DNA of 64,000 nucleotides, taken from positions 189,012,214-189,076,213 of the forward strand of contig NC_084795.1 in the NCBI RefSeq assembly GCF_963169125.1, written 5' to 3'. How positions within the stretch are numbered: position 1 is the first letter of the stretch; the number at the start of each line of letters is the position of its first letter. The stretch is from Humulus lupulus (lineage: Eukaryota > Streptophyta > Magnoliopsida > Rosales > Cannabaceae). Positions 1 through 11,827 of this stretch are shown piece by piece. The position numbers and the translations under genes were made by a program. The notes under the pieces were generated by a model. That model saw nothing but the letters and a program-made list of their open reading frames with translations, did no database searches and had not been told where the DNA came from.

Positions 1-485
1 AAAATCTAAGTTTATTTACAACCATCACCCAAAATCCTCTGGCTGTGGCAGCCAGGCTGGCCCAACATGTACACGCCGACTCACGCCTGCTATACTCATG
101 GTCGGTTGGCTTTCTCCTTACCCTTACCTGCACCACAGAGCATCTGTGAGTCGATGCCCAGCAAGAAAAACCACAAACAGATAACATATGCAACACATAT
201 ATCAAGCATATACACAGGCCACCAATGGGCTAAACACGTACGGCCTAGCCGTCCCAGGCGTTTACCAAGCCCTGGGCTCGCGGTCCACACCGTGAGGATA
301 TCCCAGGTATCCTTTTAGGGACTCGCCCTGGCAACTCGCACTCCACGTGCTCAATGCTGCTCCTGGCCCCTTGCCATACTCGGTCTTGCACTCAACGTGC
401 CTAACGCTGTTCCAATCCCTTTGCCGTTAATGGCCCCTGCCGATCTCGGCCTACACCGTTCCTGGCTCCTGCCAATCATTCACTT
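1..485 (-). repeat. Tekay-type LTR fragment (R/U5 part)
   Basis: Read on the minus strand, this stretch resembles the 3' third of LTR A (660-2936) and of LTR G (62785-64000). It carries the block TTCTTGCTGGGC...GCAGGTAAGGG (positions 168 down to 122), then GGCC-rich sequence and CATGTACA-like words. The left end is cut by the window. The right end is near 485, where the text becomes that of the copia-type LTR; I could not place the junction to the base. No target-site duplication can be tested because only one end is present. Confidence 0.75.
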
Positions 486-654
486 AATAGCATTCATAGC
501 ATAAAAGAATAGAAACCCAAATTCTTTGTAATCTCATTTTATTATCAATAAAAGAATAGAAATCATTTTTTGACTTGGTCAATCACTTTGCTCACATGTT
601 TTATTTTCATGATTATTTGTTTAATATAAACTTATATTAAATCCCGAGCATATA
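486..654 (+). repeat. Ty1/copia-type LTR, left piece
   Basis: AT-rich sequence that continues, after removal of solo LTR A and one copy of its duplication, directly into 2942-4630. Together they look like one long LTR whose end reads ...GTTTTCCCAACA at 4630. The expected start (TGTTGGGA-like) is not in the window, so the left end is missing or covered by the fragment at 1-485. The copia assignment rests on the LTR style (TGTTGGG/CCCAACA ends); no coding region is attached. Confidence 0.55.
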
Positions 655-659
655 GCTAA

Positions 660-2936
660 TGTAACGACCCAAATTCAGTGTTTAGGCTTAAGGGCCTGGG
701 GAAGTGTGCCTGGAGGGCATGATGGGATTTTGTGTGTGACTTTAATGAGCTTAATGCATGATTACGATTTATTGCACGTTATGTGATTAGTTAATTAATT
801 GAGATGCACGACTATGTGAATTAGTATGCATGTAGACCTGATTGTCTTAGAATGAGCATGATTGTAATCTGGCCATGTTTGGGCATATCTGTGATAATTG
901 TACTATGTGAATGGTGCCATGTGAGTGCGATGTTTTTATCAGGATGCACGCATCGAGACGGTCCTAGTGAGCCATTTAGTCTAAAAGTCACAACGGGATG
1001 TTGTACCCGGCTCAGGTAAAGCCTAGGGGTACTTTGGGAATCTTATAAGTTGAGTTGAGAATGAGTGGTTGGTTATTGGTTATTGGGTAACTTGGGTAAC
1101 CATTTGTAACTGTGGTAGGTAACAAGTTTTAAGATGGAAAGTGATAGAATTGAAATAGAAGTGTAAAGACTTAAGTGCCCTTGAAGGTTTAGTTAGGAAG
1201 GATTATTAAGAAGGGGTAAAATGGTCTTTTGGCAAGGGTAATAGACAAAAGGCAGCTGGGATATAGAGGGGCACGGTTTGGAGTAGTGGGCATTTGAGTG
1301 TCTTGATAAAATTAGAAGAGAAGGAAAAGAAGAGGAGAGAAAGGCTAGGGCAAGCAAGAAGAAGAAGAAGAAGAGAAGGAGAAGTGGGAGTCTAGGAGGG
1401 GATCAAGGACTTGTGTGGATTCTTCATTGAGGTAAAGGTTTTATACATATCTAAGTATGGATTTTTGTTTTGATTTAAGGAATTTAAATGCCTAAGCTAA
1501 ACATTGTGGGGTTTTGGGGTTAGTTGCTGAAATTTGAAATCATAGGAGTGGATCTTGGGTGTGTTGATGTTTTGAATTGATTCTAGTGTTTATAGGGTGT
1601 TAGATTGTTCATGTAAAGTTTGGAATTGAGTTTTGTGGTTGAGATATGTGTTTGGGATGGTTTAAGGTGAGGATTAGAGAGTAAAATGGTGGGTTTTTCT
1701 GGGTTCGAAGGGTCGAGCCGCGGCATGGTTCTTTGTGAGCCGCAGCCCTTCGAAGAAGTGGTATGCTGATGGAGAAGGGCGGGCCGCGGCATGGCCCAAG
1801 CAATGTCGCGGCCCTTACCTGTTTTTGGGCCTTTGAGGGTTCTGTTTGGGGGCCATGCCGCGGCATGGGTGGCCTATGCCGCGGCGCTTAAGGGATTTTA
1901 GGATTTTAGGATTTTAGGCTTGGGAATTTAACCTAGGGTGCTCGGGGTTGAGCCTTTTACCATGTTTGGTGAATTTCAACGTTCCGAGTACTAGAGCTTG
2001 GCTTAGAAGCTCATTTAAGGTTGTTAAAAGTGTCTTTTGTGTGTTGTGACTAGGATTTTGGGAGAGGCTCGTGCTTGTGGACCGTGCTCGTGACCGTGGT
2101 ACTTTGGAAAGCACGGGATACAGGTAAGAAAACCGTAACACCCGAGTTTAGGGCATGGCCCCACTGTGTGATTGTAGGGCGTGGCCCCGGATTGTATTAC
2201 GTGCAAATGCTTAAACTTAAATGAACCATGATGTGTGTGAATGTTTATTTTGAATGTACTATATGTGTTATTATGATGAAACGAGCGGCAGAGGCCGGGT
2301 ACGGCATAGGCCGGGGCGGCCGTGGGCCGAAAGTAACACAGCACATGGGATGCTTATATTCAGGGTGGGACCCAAGGGATACATGAGTTATCCTCGCGGT
2401 GAGAACCGAAACTCCAGGCTTTGGTAAGGCCTTGGGAGCGGCATGGCCGTACTTGTTTATTATGGTGGTTTTCCTATGTATCAGTGAATTATTGCCAGCT
2501 ATTTACTTTGCATATGTTATGTGTTATTTGGGTTTTCTTGCTGGGCTTCGGCTCACGGGTGCTCCGTGTGGCAGGTAAAAGCAAGGAGTCAGTCAACCGG
2601 CCATGAGTATGGAGAGCGTGGGGGCGGCGCGTACATGTTCGGCCTGCCCGACTGCTTTGGTTGGGGGCATTTTGTATATGGCTGTATTTAACAATTCTTT
2701 TGATAGCTGATCAAGTGTAAATCTATTTTGAGTTGTAAATATTTTGTAAACCTTATTTTGGGATCCCAGATGTTTTATAATTAACGTTTTTAATGAAACT
2801 AAACATTTTCAAAGAGTACAGCCTTAAACTCTGGTTTATTCACACTTTTGGTTTTAGAAACCACTTGAGTCAATTAAATGCACAATTTCTGTTTTAAACT
2901 CACTTAGTAACGGCTCTAAGGTAGTAGGGCGTTACA
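660..2936 (+). mobile_element. Solo Tekay-type LTR (LTR A) with perfect 5-bp duplication
   Basis: A 2,277-bp LTR starting TGTAACGACC and ending GGGCGTTACA, flanked on both sides by GCTAA (655-659 and 2937-2941). There is no internal region, primer site or second LTR, so it is a solo LTR left by recombination between two LTRs. Features inside: three pairs of GCCGCGGC-type words (1717/1739, 1783/1805, 1857/1878), including the 16-bp palindrome CCATGCCGCGGCATGG at 1853-1868. The conserved CTTGCTGGGC...GCAGGTAA block lies at 2533-2580, its GT 361 bp from the LTR end. It sits inside the copia-type LTR and is therefore younger than it. Confidence 0.95.
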
Positions 2937-4630
2937 GCTAATCTTATTTATAGTGACGTAATCACAGTGGAATATAAATATGATTATATGATCAAAATAA
3001 GTTAGTCCTAAGATTAGTCAGTGCACAGGATTTACATTGACTCGCCAATCTTTGATATGATTTACTTACACATTACACTGTTATGTTCTTTCTAGAACAT
3101 TAGCAAAGTAGATAAGATCGAGTGTATTTGTTACATCGAATAGGACCGATATTGACAGTTGATAAGATAAGTAAACATACTGTTATTATCTATTCTAGTC
3201 ATATCATATAGTTGACCATAGGTCAATTCAATCTCAATTATGAGTGGTTAGTATTCTAACTGATTGTATTATTTGAGTTCTTTGACTTGTTCGTTACCAG
3301 CTTACCCTACGGACTAGCCCATACTTACATCTTGGGAACTCGGTAGTATAATTGAGTGGGAGTGTTAATCATTGATATGAACATCTATAGCTTCTAATGA
3401 AGAAGTCAAATGATGGTTTCCTTTTAGTTTAGTTCAAGGTGCTAAATGATAGAGATCTCATTTCAGTAATTAATATTAGTTTACTGAAATATCATTTATA
3501 AGGAACTAAGTGTTTTAAGGATAAAATACAGTGAGGGGTAAAACGGTATTTTATTTCTGTCTCATTGGAGAACATCTATAGAGGATTGAGTGAAAATTGT
3601 GGTTGTAACAATGGATAATTAATAGCGTATCTATACTTGTTATAGAGCGTTCTATGAATTCAAGAGTGTGATTCCGAGTCTATAGTGGAGTCACGAGGAA
3701 TTAATAGGTTAGTAAATTTATTTGTTAGATTTATGATAACCTATTGGAGCTTGATTTCATAGGCCCATGGTCCCCATTGTACCTTGGATAAAATCATCTA
3801 GATAGTCTCAATTAATTGATTTAATTATCAATTAGAATTATCAAAGTTGACCAGGTCAAATTTGGATAGTTTAACAGAGTTGTGTAATTTAGAGAAGAAA
3901 AGAGAAATTAGGGCAGATTTATTAATTAAGATAAATTGGTATATAAATTAATAAATAAGTTTAAATCAAGGTTCAAATTATAAATAATTAATTTGATAAA
4001 GGAGTTAAATAATTAAATCAATAGAAAATAATATAGGCCTTGATTTTAAGTCCAATGGGCGTATAATCAAATGGGAAATTTCACGGGCCTAAAGCCCATG
4101 ATAATTTCGACCTAGGGCTCCAAATTGGCTATTATTTTATTTATTTTTTAATTAAATTAAATGGCCTAATTGAGTCTATAAAAGGATTGCTTAGAGAGAA
4201 CTAAAAAGTTCAGATTTCTGAGATGACAGATAAGTTTAATCACTGGTTTTCTAATAGTTTTAGATTCTCTCTAAACACAAGTCCTTTTCTAAGACTCTTT
4301 GTGATTTTCTCTTCTTCTCTATGTATCTATCTTATGTGTTGAGAATTTCCCACTCTAGTCTAGGTGGTGCTAAGGATACTTTGGAAGAGTGTGAAGAAAA
4401 TAGAAGATCGGTTCAGTTTCTTGATAATACTCTGCGACAGAACGGATACAAGAGTTAGAGAAACTGAAGGAAAGACTCTTTCATTACACTGCATATATTG
4501 TAAGTATTCTTGTCTTTTTTTCTCTTTGAATTCAATTTTAGAAAACATGTTCTAGGTTATCTCATATTAATTTGTTTAATATTAGATCTACATGAAAATA
4601 AATAAAGATCATGTATAAGTTTTCCCAACA
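2937..4630 (+). repeat. Ty1/copia-type LTR, right piece
   Basis: Begins with the second copy of the GCTAA duplication and runs to ...GTTTTCCCAACA at 4630. A TATA-like CTATAAAAGG occurs at about 4177-4186, followed by a CT-rich leader. After 4630 the text switches to Tekay gag, with ACAGC (4631-4635) as the likely target duplication; its partner is outside the window. I see no coding sequence. The short open frames at 4360-4555 are LTR sequence and not genes. Confidence 0.6.
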
Positions 4631-5425
4631 ACAGCATCCTCCCACCTTCGAGGGTGGTTCAAACCCACTGCGGGCAGAGCAGTGGATGAACATGATCTCT
4701 TCCATCTTGAATTTCATGAGAGTGGAAGGAAATGAGAGATTAGCTTGCGCTAGCTACATGTTAAGAGAAGGTGTCCGCATTTGGTGGGATGTGGTGTCTA
4801 AGACGAGGAATATAGCAATCATGACTTGGGAAAATATGTTCAATGAAAAGTATTATAGTATCGCAGTCTGAGTGGCGAAGGTGGATGAGTTTACGAACCT
4901 GACTCAGAACCGGATGACGGTTACTGAGTGTGCTATGAAGTTTGATCAGTCAGCGAAGTTCACATCGGATTTGGTGCCGACTGACATGGTAAGAAGAGAT
5001 TGGTTTGTGCGGGGATCGAATGTGTATGATTGCCCATGATGTCAAGATAACTTTGGATCTGGGGACTACCACTTATGCACAGGTGGTGGACAAGGCCCTT
5101 ACAGCTTAGGGGGCCGAGGATCAGATATGGAAAGAGGGCGTTGCTAGGTGCGATGCTCGGAGAATGGTGCCTCCTTTTACTGGATCTGGTCGGGGTAGTG
5201 GCCCCAGTGAGAAGAAGAGAAAAACCCCAGACTCTTTTGTTCCTCCTAGCTCAGATAGGAGGGTAGGGGGCGCTTTCAGTGGCCGTTAGAGCGAGGGAGA
5301 CAGCTGGAGGAGTTTCCCAGTGTGTCCTCAGTGCAGACGCCATCATCAGGGAGAGTGCAGGACCAGGGCCTGCTTTACTTGTGGTAGCTTCAGTCATTTG
5401 AGCAAGGATTGCCCATGATCCATAG
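4631..5425 (+). pseudogene. gag: T2 gag remnant
   Basis: Encodes part of the capsid protein that packages element RNA. The frame from 4632 gives PPTFEGG followed by AEQWMNMI and the WWD region of Tekay gag, up to a stop near 4869. Capsid-like sequence continues in another frame. A zinc knuckle (CFTCGSFSHLSKDC, CX2CX4HX4C pattern) lies near 5377-5418, preceded by CPQCRRHHQGEC at 5323. The capsid start and the knuckle are in different frames, so there is at least one frameshift besides stops. The ATG at 4611 is in the copia-type LTR and is not the original start. Confidence 0.8.
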
Positions 5426-5460
5426 AGGAAGAGCCGAAACAGAGTGATAGTCTCGCTCCT

Positions 5461-6131
5461 GCCAGAATATTTACCTTGACCCAAACTGAGGCTGAGGCTA
5501 GCCCCTCGGTCGTGACAGGTCAGATTTCTAGTGTTGGTTCTTCTTTTATTGGATTGATTGACTCAGGGGCTTCTCATTCATTTGTTTCTGCTAGATGGAT
5601 AGATTAGCTTTGTAGACCTAGTGATTTGTATGCTAGGGGATTTAAGACTTTGTTGCTGACTAGAGAACTGGTAGTCTCTAGGAGGTGGGTTAGAGCGTTG
5701 CCAGTAGAGATAGATAGTAAGGAGTTGTCTGTGGATTTGATTGAGTTAGCAATGGATGACTTTGATATGATCCTAGGGATGAATTGGTTATCGAAGTATG
5801 AGGCGACAATTGATTGCAAAGGTAGGATTGTGACCTTTGAACAGGAAGGGGAGGTACCATTTGTATTCGTTAGGACAATGAGTGGACCACGAGTACCTAT
5901 GATTTCAGCATTGAAGGCTAGAGACCTGATGCAGGAGGGTTGCATAGGATTCCCAACAAACATTGTGGATACTTCTAGAGTTGTTTTGGTTGGACTAGAG
6001 GAGACCAGACTGGTATGTGAGTAACCAGATTTATTCCCCGCAGATTTGCTAGGGTTGTCGCCACACCGGGAGATCGAGTTTGTCATAGAGTTGGCACCGG
6101 GGGTGAAGCCAGATCTAGGACACCTTATATA
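5461..6131 (+). pseudogene. pro: T2 aspartic protease and linker
   Basis: The retroviral-type aspartic protease of the polyprotein. The active-site signature LIDSGASHSFVS is seen at about 5557-5592 with D-S-G intact, then a stop at about 5605. Reading continues in the same frame through DFDMILGMNWL (5758-5790), the usual hydrophobic block after the flap. Further stops occur near 6022 and at 6130. The linker before RT (ELAPGVKP) is recognisable. The protein cannot be made in one piece. Confidence 0.8.
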
Positions 6132-7571
6132 ATGGCTCCAGTAGAGTTAAAGGAACTGAAGATTCAGTTGCAAGAGTTACTGGACGCGGGATTCATCAGA
6201 CCGAGTTTTTTGCCATGGGGAGCTCCAGTGTTGTTCGTCAAGAAGAAGGATGGATCTTTAAGAATGTGTATTGACTACAGGGAATTGAACAATTCGACCA
6301 TTAAGAACAAGTACCCACTACCTAGGATCGACAACTTGTTTGATCAGCTACAGGGGAAGACAATGTCCTCTAAGATTGACCTTCGGTGAAGCTATCAGCA
6401 GTTAATGATTAAAGAGGAGGACATACCAAAGACCAATTTTCGCACAAGGTATGGACACTATGAATTCCTAGTTATGTCCTTTGGATTAACCAACGCCCCA
6501 GCAGCCTTTATGGATTTGATGACCACGGTCTTCAACAACTATTTGGACAAGTTTGTGATCATGTTCATTGATGACATACTGGTGTACTCTCAGTCAGAGA
6601 CAGAGCACGAGCATCATCTACATTTAGTATTACAGTGGTTGAGGGAGCATAGGTTATATGCTAAGTTCCGCAAGTGTGAGTTTTGGCTACCGCAAGTAAC
6701 ATTTCTAGGTCATATTGACAGTAAGGAGGGGATTCTATTTTACCGAAGTAAGGTTGAGGCAGTGAGGGATTGGCCCAGGCCGAGTAGTCTACCAAAGGTT
6801 AGGAGCTTTTTGGGATTGGCAGGGTACTATCGGCGATTCGTCAAGGGATTCTCCAGAATAGCCACACCATTGACTAAACTGACACGCAAGAAGACTAAGT
6901 ATATATGGACTAACAAGTGTGAGAACAGTTTTAAGGAGCTGAAGCGGCGACTAATTACTGCTCTAGTATTGAGTCTGCTGTCAGACAATAAGAAGTTTGT
7001 AGTCTATTATGATGCTTCCATACAGGGTTTGTGGTGTGTACTGATGCAAGCTGGAAAGGTAATAGCCCACACGTCGAGATAGTTGAAGGAGTATGAGTAG
7101 AGGTATCCCACACATGATCTGGAATTAGCAGCGGTGGTATTTTAACTTAAGGTTTGGAGACACTGCTTATATGGCGAGAAGTGCGAAATATACACTAACC
7201 ATAGAAGTTTGGCTGGAGTTGGTAAAGATTACGATTGTGATATTCTATATCATCCTGGAAAGGCCAATGTGGTGGCCGACGCGTTGAGTCGGAAGGGCCC
7301 AGAACAGTTGTTCAGTTTGAGGCAGATGTCAAATAGGTTAGCTGAAGAGATGACTAGAGCAGGTATAGAGTTTGTGGTTGGTCAGTTAACCAATATCATT
7401 CTTCATTCTATGCTCCTTGAGAAGATCAAGGAGGCACAGGGGGAGGATCCCCTGTTGAGAAAGCACAAAGAGAGTGTCTTAGCGGGAGTGGCTAAATACT
7501 TCTCTATTTCAGAGATAGGACTACTGAAGTACAAGGGTCAGATTTGTGTTCCGTTGGATTTTAGTATCTGA
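6132..7571 (+). pseudogene. pol: T2 reverse transcriptase and RNase H
   Basis: RT begins with [15 protein letters not shown] and shows [12 protein letters not shown] (about 6255-6290), [13 protein letters not shown] (about 6480-6518) and the catalytic FIDDILVYS (about 6565-6592). RNase H follows with VVYYDAS (about 7000-7020) and ends in [16 protein letters not shown] (about 7251-7296). Stops interrupt at 6387, 7080 and again between 7080 and 7208. The RNase H core around the expected YTDHKSL is altered: NHRSLAG is seen at 7198-7215, so catalytic Asp is replaced by Asn and about 20 residues are missing before the WLELV region. Confidence 0.85.
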
Positions 7572-8840
7572 CAAGAGATTTTAGATGAGTCTCAAACCAC
7601 TCCGTATTCTTTATATCCAGGTACAACAAATATGTACCGAGATTTGAGAACTATGTATTTGTGGCTGGGAATGAAGAGGGATGTGGTGGATTATGTGGCC
7701 AAGTGTTTGACTTGTCAGCAAGTAAAAGCTAAACATCAGAGGCCAGCAGGGTTGTTGCAACCACAAGGGATTCCAGAGTGGAAATGGGAGGATATCACCA
7801 TGGACTTCGTGGTTGGATTGTCGAAAACCATGGGACAACAGGATTCAGTGTGGGTGATTGTGGATAGGTACACCAAGTCAGCCCACTTCTTGCATGTTAG
7901 GACAACTTATATAGTTGAGTAGTATGTTGAATTGTATGTGAAGGAAATTGTACAGTTACATGGGGCTCCGAGTTTGATAGTATCTGACAGGGACCCCACC
8001 TTCACTCAAGTTTTCGGAGAGCCTGGAGAAGGCTATGGGCACACAGTTGCGGTTTAGTACTGCTTATCATCTCCAGAAGGATGGGCAGTCTGAGAGGACA
8101 ATTCAGATACTGGAGGATATGTTGCGAGCCTGCGTGTTGGATTTTGGGGGATTGTGGAGTAAGTATCTCCCTTTGATAGAGTTTTCATACAATAATAGTT
8201 ATCAGGCGACTATCAAAGTGGCTCCCTATGAGATGTTGTATGGGAGAAAGTGCAGATCACCCATCCATTGGGATGAGATGGGTGAGAGAAGGTATTTAGG
8301 CCCTGAGGTTGTTCAGATGACCAACGAGGCGATTGAGAAGATTAAAGCTTGAATGCTCGCCTCACAGAGTTGGCAGAAGAGTTACTCAGACTTGAGACAT
8401 AGGACTGTAGAGTTTCAAGTCAGTGACCATGTGTTTCTCAGAGTTTCTCCCTTGAGAGGAGGAAAACAGTTTGGTGTACAGGGCAAGCTAAGCCCTAGGT
8501 TCGTTGGCCCCTTTGAGATTCTAGAACGGGTTGGAGAGGTAACTTACAGATTGGCGATGCCTCCAACTCTAGCAGGGGTTCACGATGTGTTTCACATATC
8601 CATGCTCTGGGAGTATGTATCAGATTCTACGCACGTGTTGAGTTATGGGAACTTGGAACTGGATCAAGATTTATCATATGAAAAGAAGCCGATTCAGATT
8701 CTTGACTGAAAGGATAAAGTCTTGTGGAGCAAGACCATCATCTTAGTAAGAGTGTTGTGGAGAAACAGCAAAGTGGAAGAGGCAACTTGGGAACTTGAGA
8801 TAGATATGCGGGATCAGTATCCAGAGTTATTCAGGTAATT
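7572..8840 (+). pseudogene. pol: T2 integrase and chromodomain
   Basis: Integrase joins element cDNA to host DNA. The zinc-binding CX2C is seen as KCLTCQQVK (about 7700). The D,D-35-E residues are all present: ITMDFVVGL (about 7796), VSDRDPTF (about 7981) and DGQSERTIQ (about 8080). A stop at 7919 and a frame change between about 8000 and 8035 break it, and another stop falls at 8350. The C-terminal chromodomain (HDVFHISML, then IQILD and WRNSKVEEATWELE) ends at about 8838. In this lineage the chromodomain is thought to guide insertion to heterochromatin. Confidence 0.85.
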
Positions 8841-8858
8841 TTGAGGACGAAATTTCTG

Positions 8859-8873
8859 TAAGGAGGGGATAGT
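8859..8873 (+). promoter_or_regulatory. T2 polypurine tract
   Basis: TAAGGAGGGGATAGT directly precedes the LTR start TGTAGCG. This is the expected position and composition of the plus-strand priming site. The same AAGGAGGGGAT core stands at the matching place in R1 (minus strand, 19214-19232). Confidence 0.85.
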
Positions 8874-11139
8874 TGTAGCGTCCCAAATTTTCTAATAAGG
8901 CTTAGGGCCTTGATTAGTGTGCTGGGAGGGAAATAATTGATTTAATTATGTTAATATGTGAATTTAATGATTATGTGATTAGAAATGCATGTTTAGGTGA
9001 ATTTAATATGCATGTGGGCCCCATTTGGCTATTAGGGGCATATTTGTAATTTGAACCCGTTGAGGGTGTGATTTTGCGCTCTGTGCGGTGTTTCCGGCAT
9101 GAGGAGATCATGTCCTGCGGTGTTAGCACAGAGTCACAGAATTGGTGTTTAGTTGAGAGATTGGTAACTACTAGTAACCTTAGATTTTATGTTGTTACTT
9201 AAATAATAAGTTAAAGGTGGAATTTTTTCATTAGGTTGAAAGGGCCTAGATACCCTTGTGAGCTAGCCTAGAACTATGTTAGAGGGAAGGGTAGAATGGT
9301 CTTTTGGGAAGTAATTGGATAACATTTGGCTGAGGGAAAGCCATAATCGTTTAACACAATCCCATTGATACTCATTTGGTTTTTAGGGACTCTAGATGGA
9401 GAAAAACCAACAACAAGCTTGAGGATTCTGGGTTTTGAGGAATTGGAAGTGAAGTTCAAGTTGTGGATAGGGAGTAGCAGCCATTCACACTTAGAAATCT
9501 TGAAATTTAAGAAGAGGTAAGCATTTCATTTCTGTGGTTTAGGTCTTTTATGTTGTTCTCGAGGAATATGATTTTTTTATTTCTGTATTTGGGTTTTGAG
9601 ATGATGTTTTGGGGAACTTGAGCTTGGGAGTTTGAGTATTAAAGCTTGGAGTGGCATTGGAGGCAACCTAGGGTCGAAAATATGTTCCAAAGGTAAGGAT
9701 TCCATCAAGTTTTGAAAAGTTTCTTGGTTGGTTTAAGTTTTTGTAGAATCTTAAACCATTGATTGAAATTGAGTTTAGGTGTGAGTTTGGATTGGGTTTT
9801 AATGCATATATGTTGTGTATGTGGTGTTATTTGGAGTTTTGGGACCCTTTGGGACTTGGGTACACTTGGGGCATGGCTTGGGTGAGTTTTAGCTTAGGGA
9901 AAAATGGTGGAAAAGCCTAGTTTTCTTGGTTCTTGTAGGAGAGTCGCTGTGATGTTCTTCCAAGTCGCAGCACTGGGAGGATCCAGGGCAGGGAGCCCTG
10001 GCTGGGTGCCGCGGCGCCTGTATGGCTGAGCAACGGCGCTAGGCCATTTTCAGGGCCCTTAAATTTGTGTTTTTAGGGCTTAGGCCCAGGGGGCTCGGGG
10101 GATGATTTCACCACCCCGTGTGGGAAAATGGGAGGTCCCGAGAGCACAGGATTGGTTCCGGGGATCAATTATAAAATCAGGTAGTAACGAGAACGTTACT
10201 TGTGGTGTGTGAATAGGTTACCGTTGGGACTCAGGAGAGGATCATCCTCGGAAGTGGTGATTGCTTGCCTAACTGCTAGCACTCAGATTAAAGGTAAGAA
10301 TACTATTGTACTTGTAAGGCAGAGCATGGCCCTATTATTTGTATTATAGGGTGTGGCCCTATTGTTTAAACTGCAGGGCATAACCTTACTGTTTATATTT
10401 AGTATGTGTTTATATATCTGTCAAAGTTATGCTATGTGATGCATGTGTGTGAGTGAACGACGAAGGCCAGGAACGGCTAAGGGGCACAGAACGACAAAGA
10501 GCCGGGAATGGCAAGGGGTCGAGATCGGCGTTGAGCACGCGGAGTGTAGGTTGTTAGGGTAAAACCCTTCTTGGGTGTTGCAGTCACCCTCTCGGAAAAG
10601 ACCGTGAACCCAGGGCTTGGTATAGTGCTTGGGACGATGTTGGCCGCTATGTACTTAGTTTGGTGGTTGTTTTGTTTTGTTAGTTTGGTATAGTGAATTG
10701 TCATGTATGTATTATATGCTTTATGTTGAGTTTTCTTGCTGGGCTTCGGCTCATGGGTGCTCTATGGTGCAGGTAAGGGCAAGGGAAAGGTCGACCAACC
10801 ATGAGGACAGAGAGCGTGGAGCAACGGGTACATGTTCGACCTGCCTTGCTGTCACGACCAGTGTGTTTTTAAGAAAATGTAAAGTATTGGTTGTTTTGTC
10901 GCCTAGGTCGACCATACTTGTATTTTTGGGTTGTAAAGTATTTCCTAAACAGTATTTTGGGATCCCAACTGTGTAACTTTTCCAACACTTCAATGAATAT
11001 CCAGGTTTTATAATTAATAATGTTATTAAACCAGTTTTGTTTCAGTTTAATCACACTTTTAACCTAAAACCTCGATTAGCGAGCTAGTGGCACATTTTTA
11101 ACTCACTTAGTAATGACTTTAAGGAAGTAGGGCATTACA
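8874..11139 (+). repeat. T2 3' LTR (LTR B)
   Basis: A 2,266-bp LTR from TGTAGCGTCCC to GGGCATTACA. Two word pairs lie in the U3 part: GTCGCTGT 9943 with GTCGCAGC 9964, and GCCGCGGC 10008 with GCAACGGC 10030. The conserved block TTTTCTTGCTGGGC...GTGCAGGTAAGG is at 10731-10777, its GT 366 bp from the LTR end. No 5' partner is present for a divergence estimate. Confidence 0.9.
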
Positions 11140-11215
11140 TGGATGATGAATATCATACAATGGTGAGAGAGGGCCTAGATTATAGATTTATTTTAAGTCA
11201 ACTTGCTCCCCTGGT

Positions 11216-11827
11216 GTGGATTTGAATTATTCTACTACTGATCTGACGTTGCCTTGTAATGTGCTTAGTACAGTGTTGAATCCTTATGCCAAAGCATGGA
11301 ATAGTTTTATTTTTTCAACATTGATGTCCTCTACCAATAAGTCTGAGATTCCGGTTGACTGCATGGTGCTTTTGTATTGTATTTGTGTGGGCAAAACTAT
11401 TGATATGTGGAATTTGATTCGGGACAGTATTTTGAAGATTATGAGGGGTGCTACTACTAGTGGTCATGGTCATGCCAATCTGATTACTGGGTTATGTAGG
11501 GCGGCTGATGTTCTGATGAATGAGACTGAGCCCTGCTTGCAAAATACCACAATTGATCATGGTAATTTGACTTGTGGTTGGTTCTGGCAAGGTGGAACTT
11601 CTCGTCCTTCTGGCCTTGGATTTGAGGTGGACGATCCTGAGAATGTCCCACCACCGCCTATTGCTCCAAGTCCATGTCTCCGACAGCCACCTGATGCTTT
11701 CAAACAACCGAATTATGATAATCAAATTCGAAAACGTGCTCGTGACAGACATCTCAGTATGCAGCTTCTTCATCTCAATCTGCTGATGATAGGCATTATT
11801 CGCTTGATGACATTGGTCAACTATTAG
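11216..11827 (+). pseudogene. Athila-1 env-position protein, plant transposon domain
   Basis: A 203-codon frame with LNPYAKAWNSFIFSTLM, KSEIPVDCMVLLYCI and GKTIDMWNLIRDSI. These match the pattern of the 'putative plant transposon protein' domain that sits downstream of integrase in Athila elements. Its role is not established; it is often called env-like because of its position. A frame change near 11205 separates the ATG at 11216 from the upstream coding text (MVREGLDYRF at 11160), so the ATG is internal. After residue 150 the sequence is proline- and arginine-rich. No transmembrane segment is evident. Confidence 0.6.

Larger units (their letters stand above)
4631..11139 (+). mobile_element. 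Tekay element T2, 5'-truncated by nested copia-type LTR
   Basis: Gag, protease, reverse transcriptase, RNase H, integrase and chromodomain follow in Ty3/gypsy order, then a polypurine tract and one complete LTR (8874-11139). The 5' LTR, primer site and gag start lie left of the copia-type insertion or were lost. The chromodomain after integrase and the 2.27-kb LTR fit the Tekay/Del chromovirus lineage. The element ends in Athila coding sequence, so it was inserted there; TGGAT (11140-11144) would be its right-hand target duplication, with the left copy not visible. Confidence 0.85.

Noticed and set aside
11216..11827. Host gene of 203 codons
   Set aside because: It matches the pattern of the Athila env-position protein, has a frame change just upstream and leads to an Athila polypurine tract and LTR.
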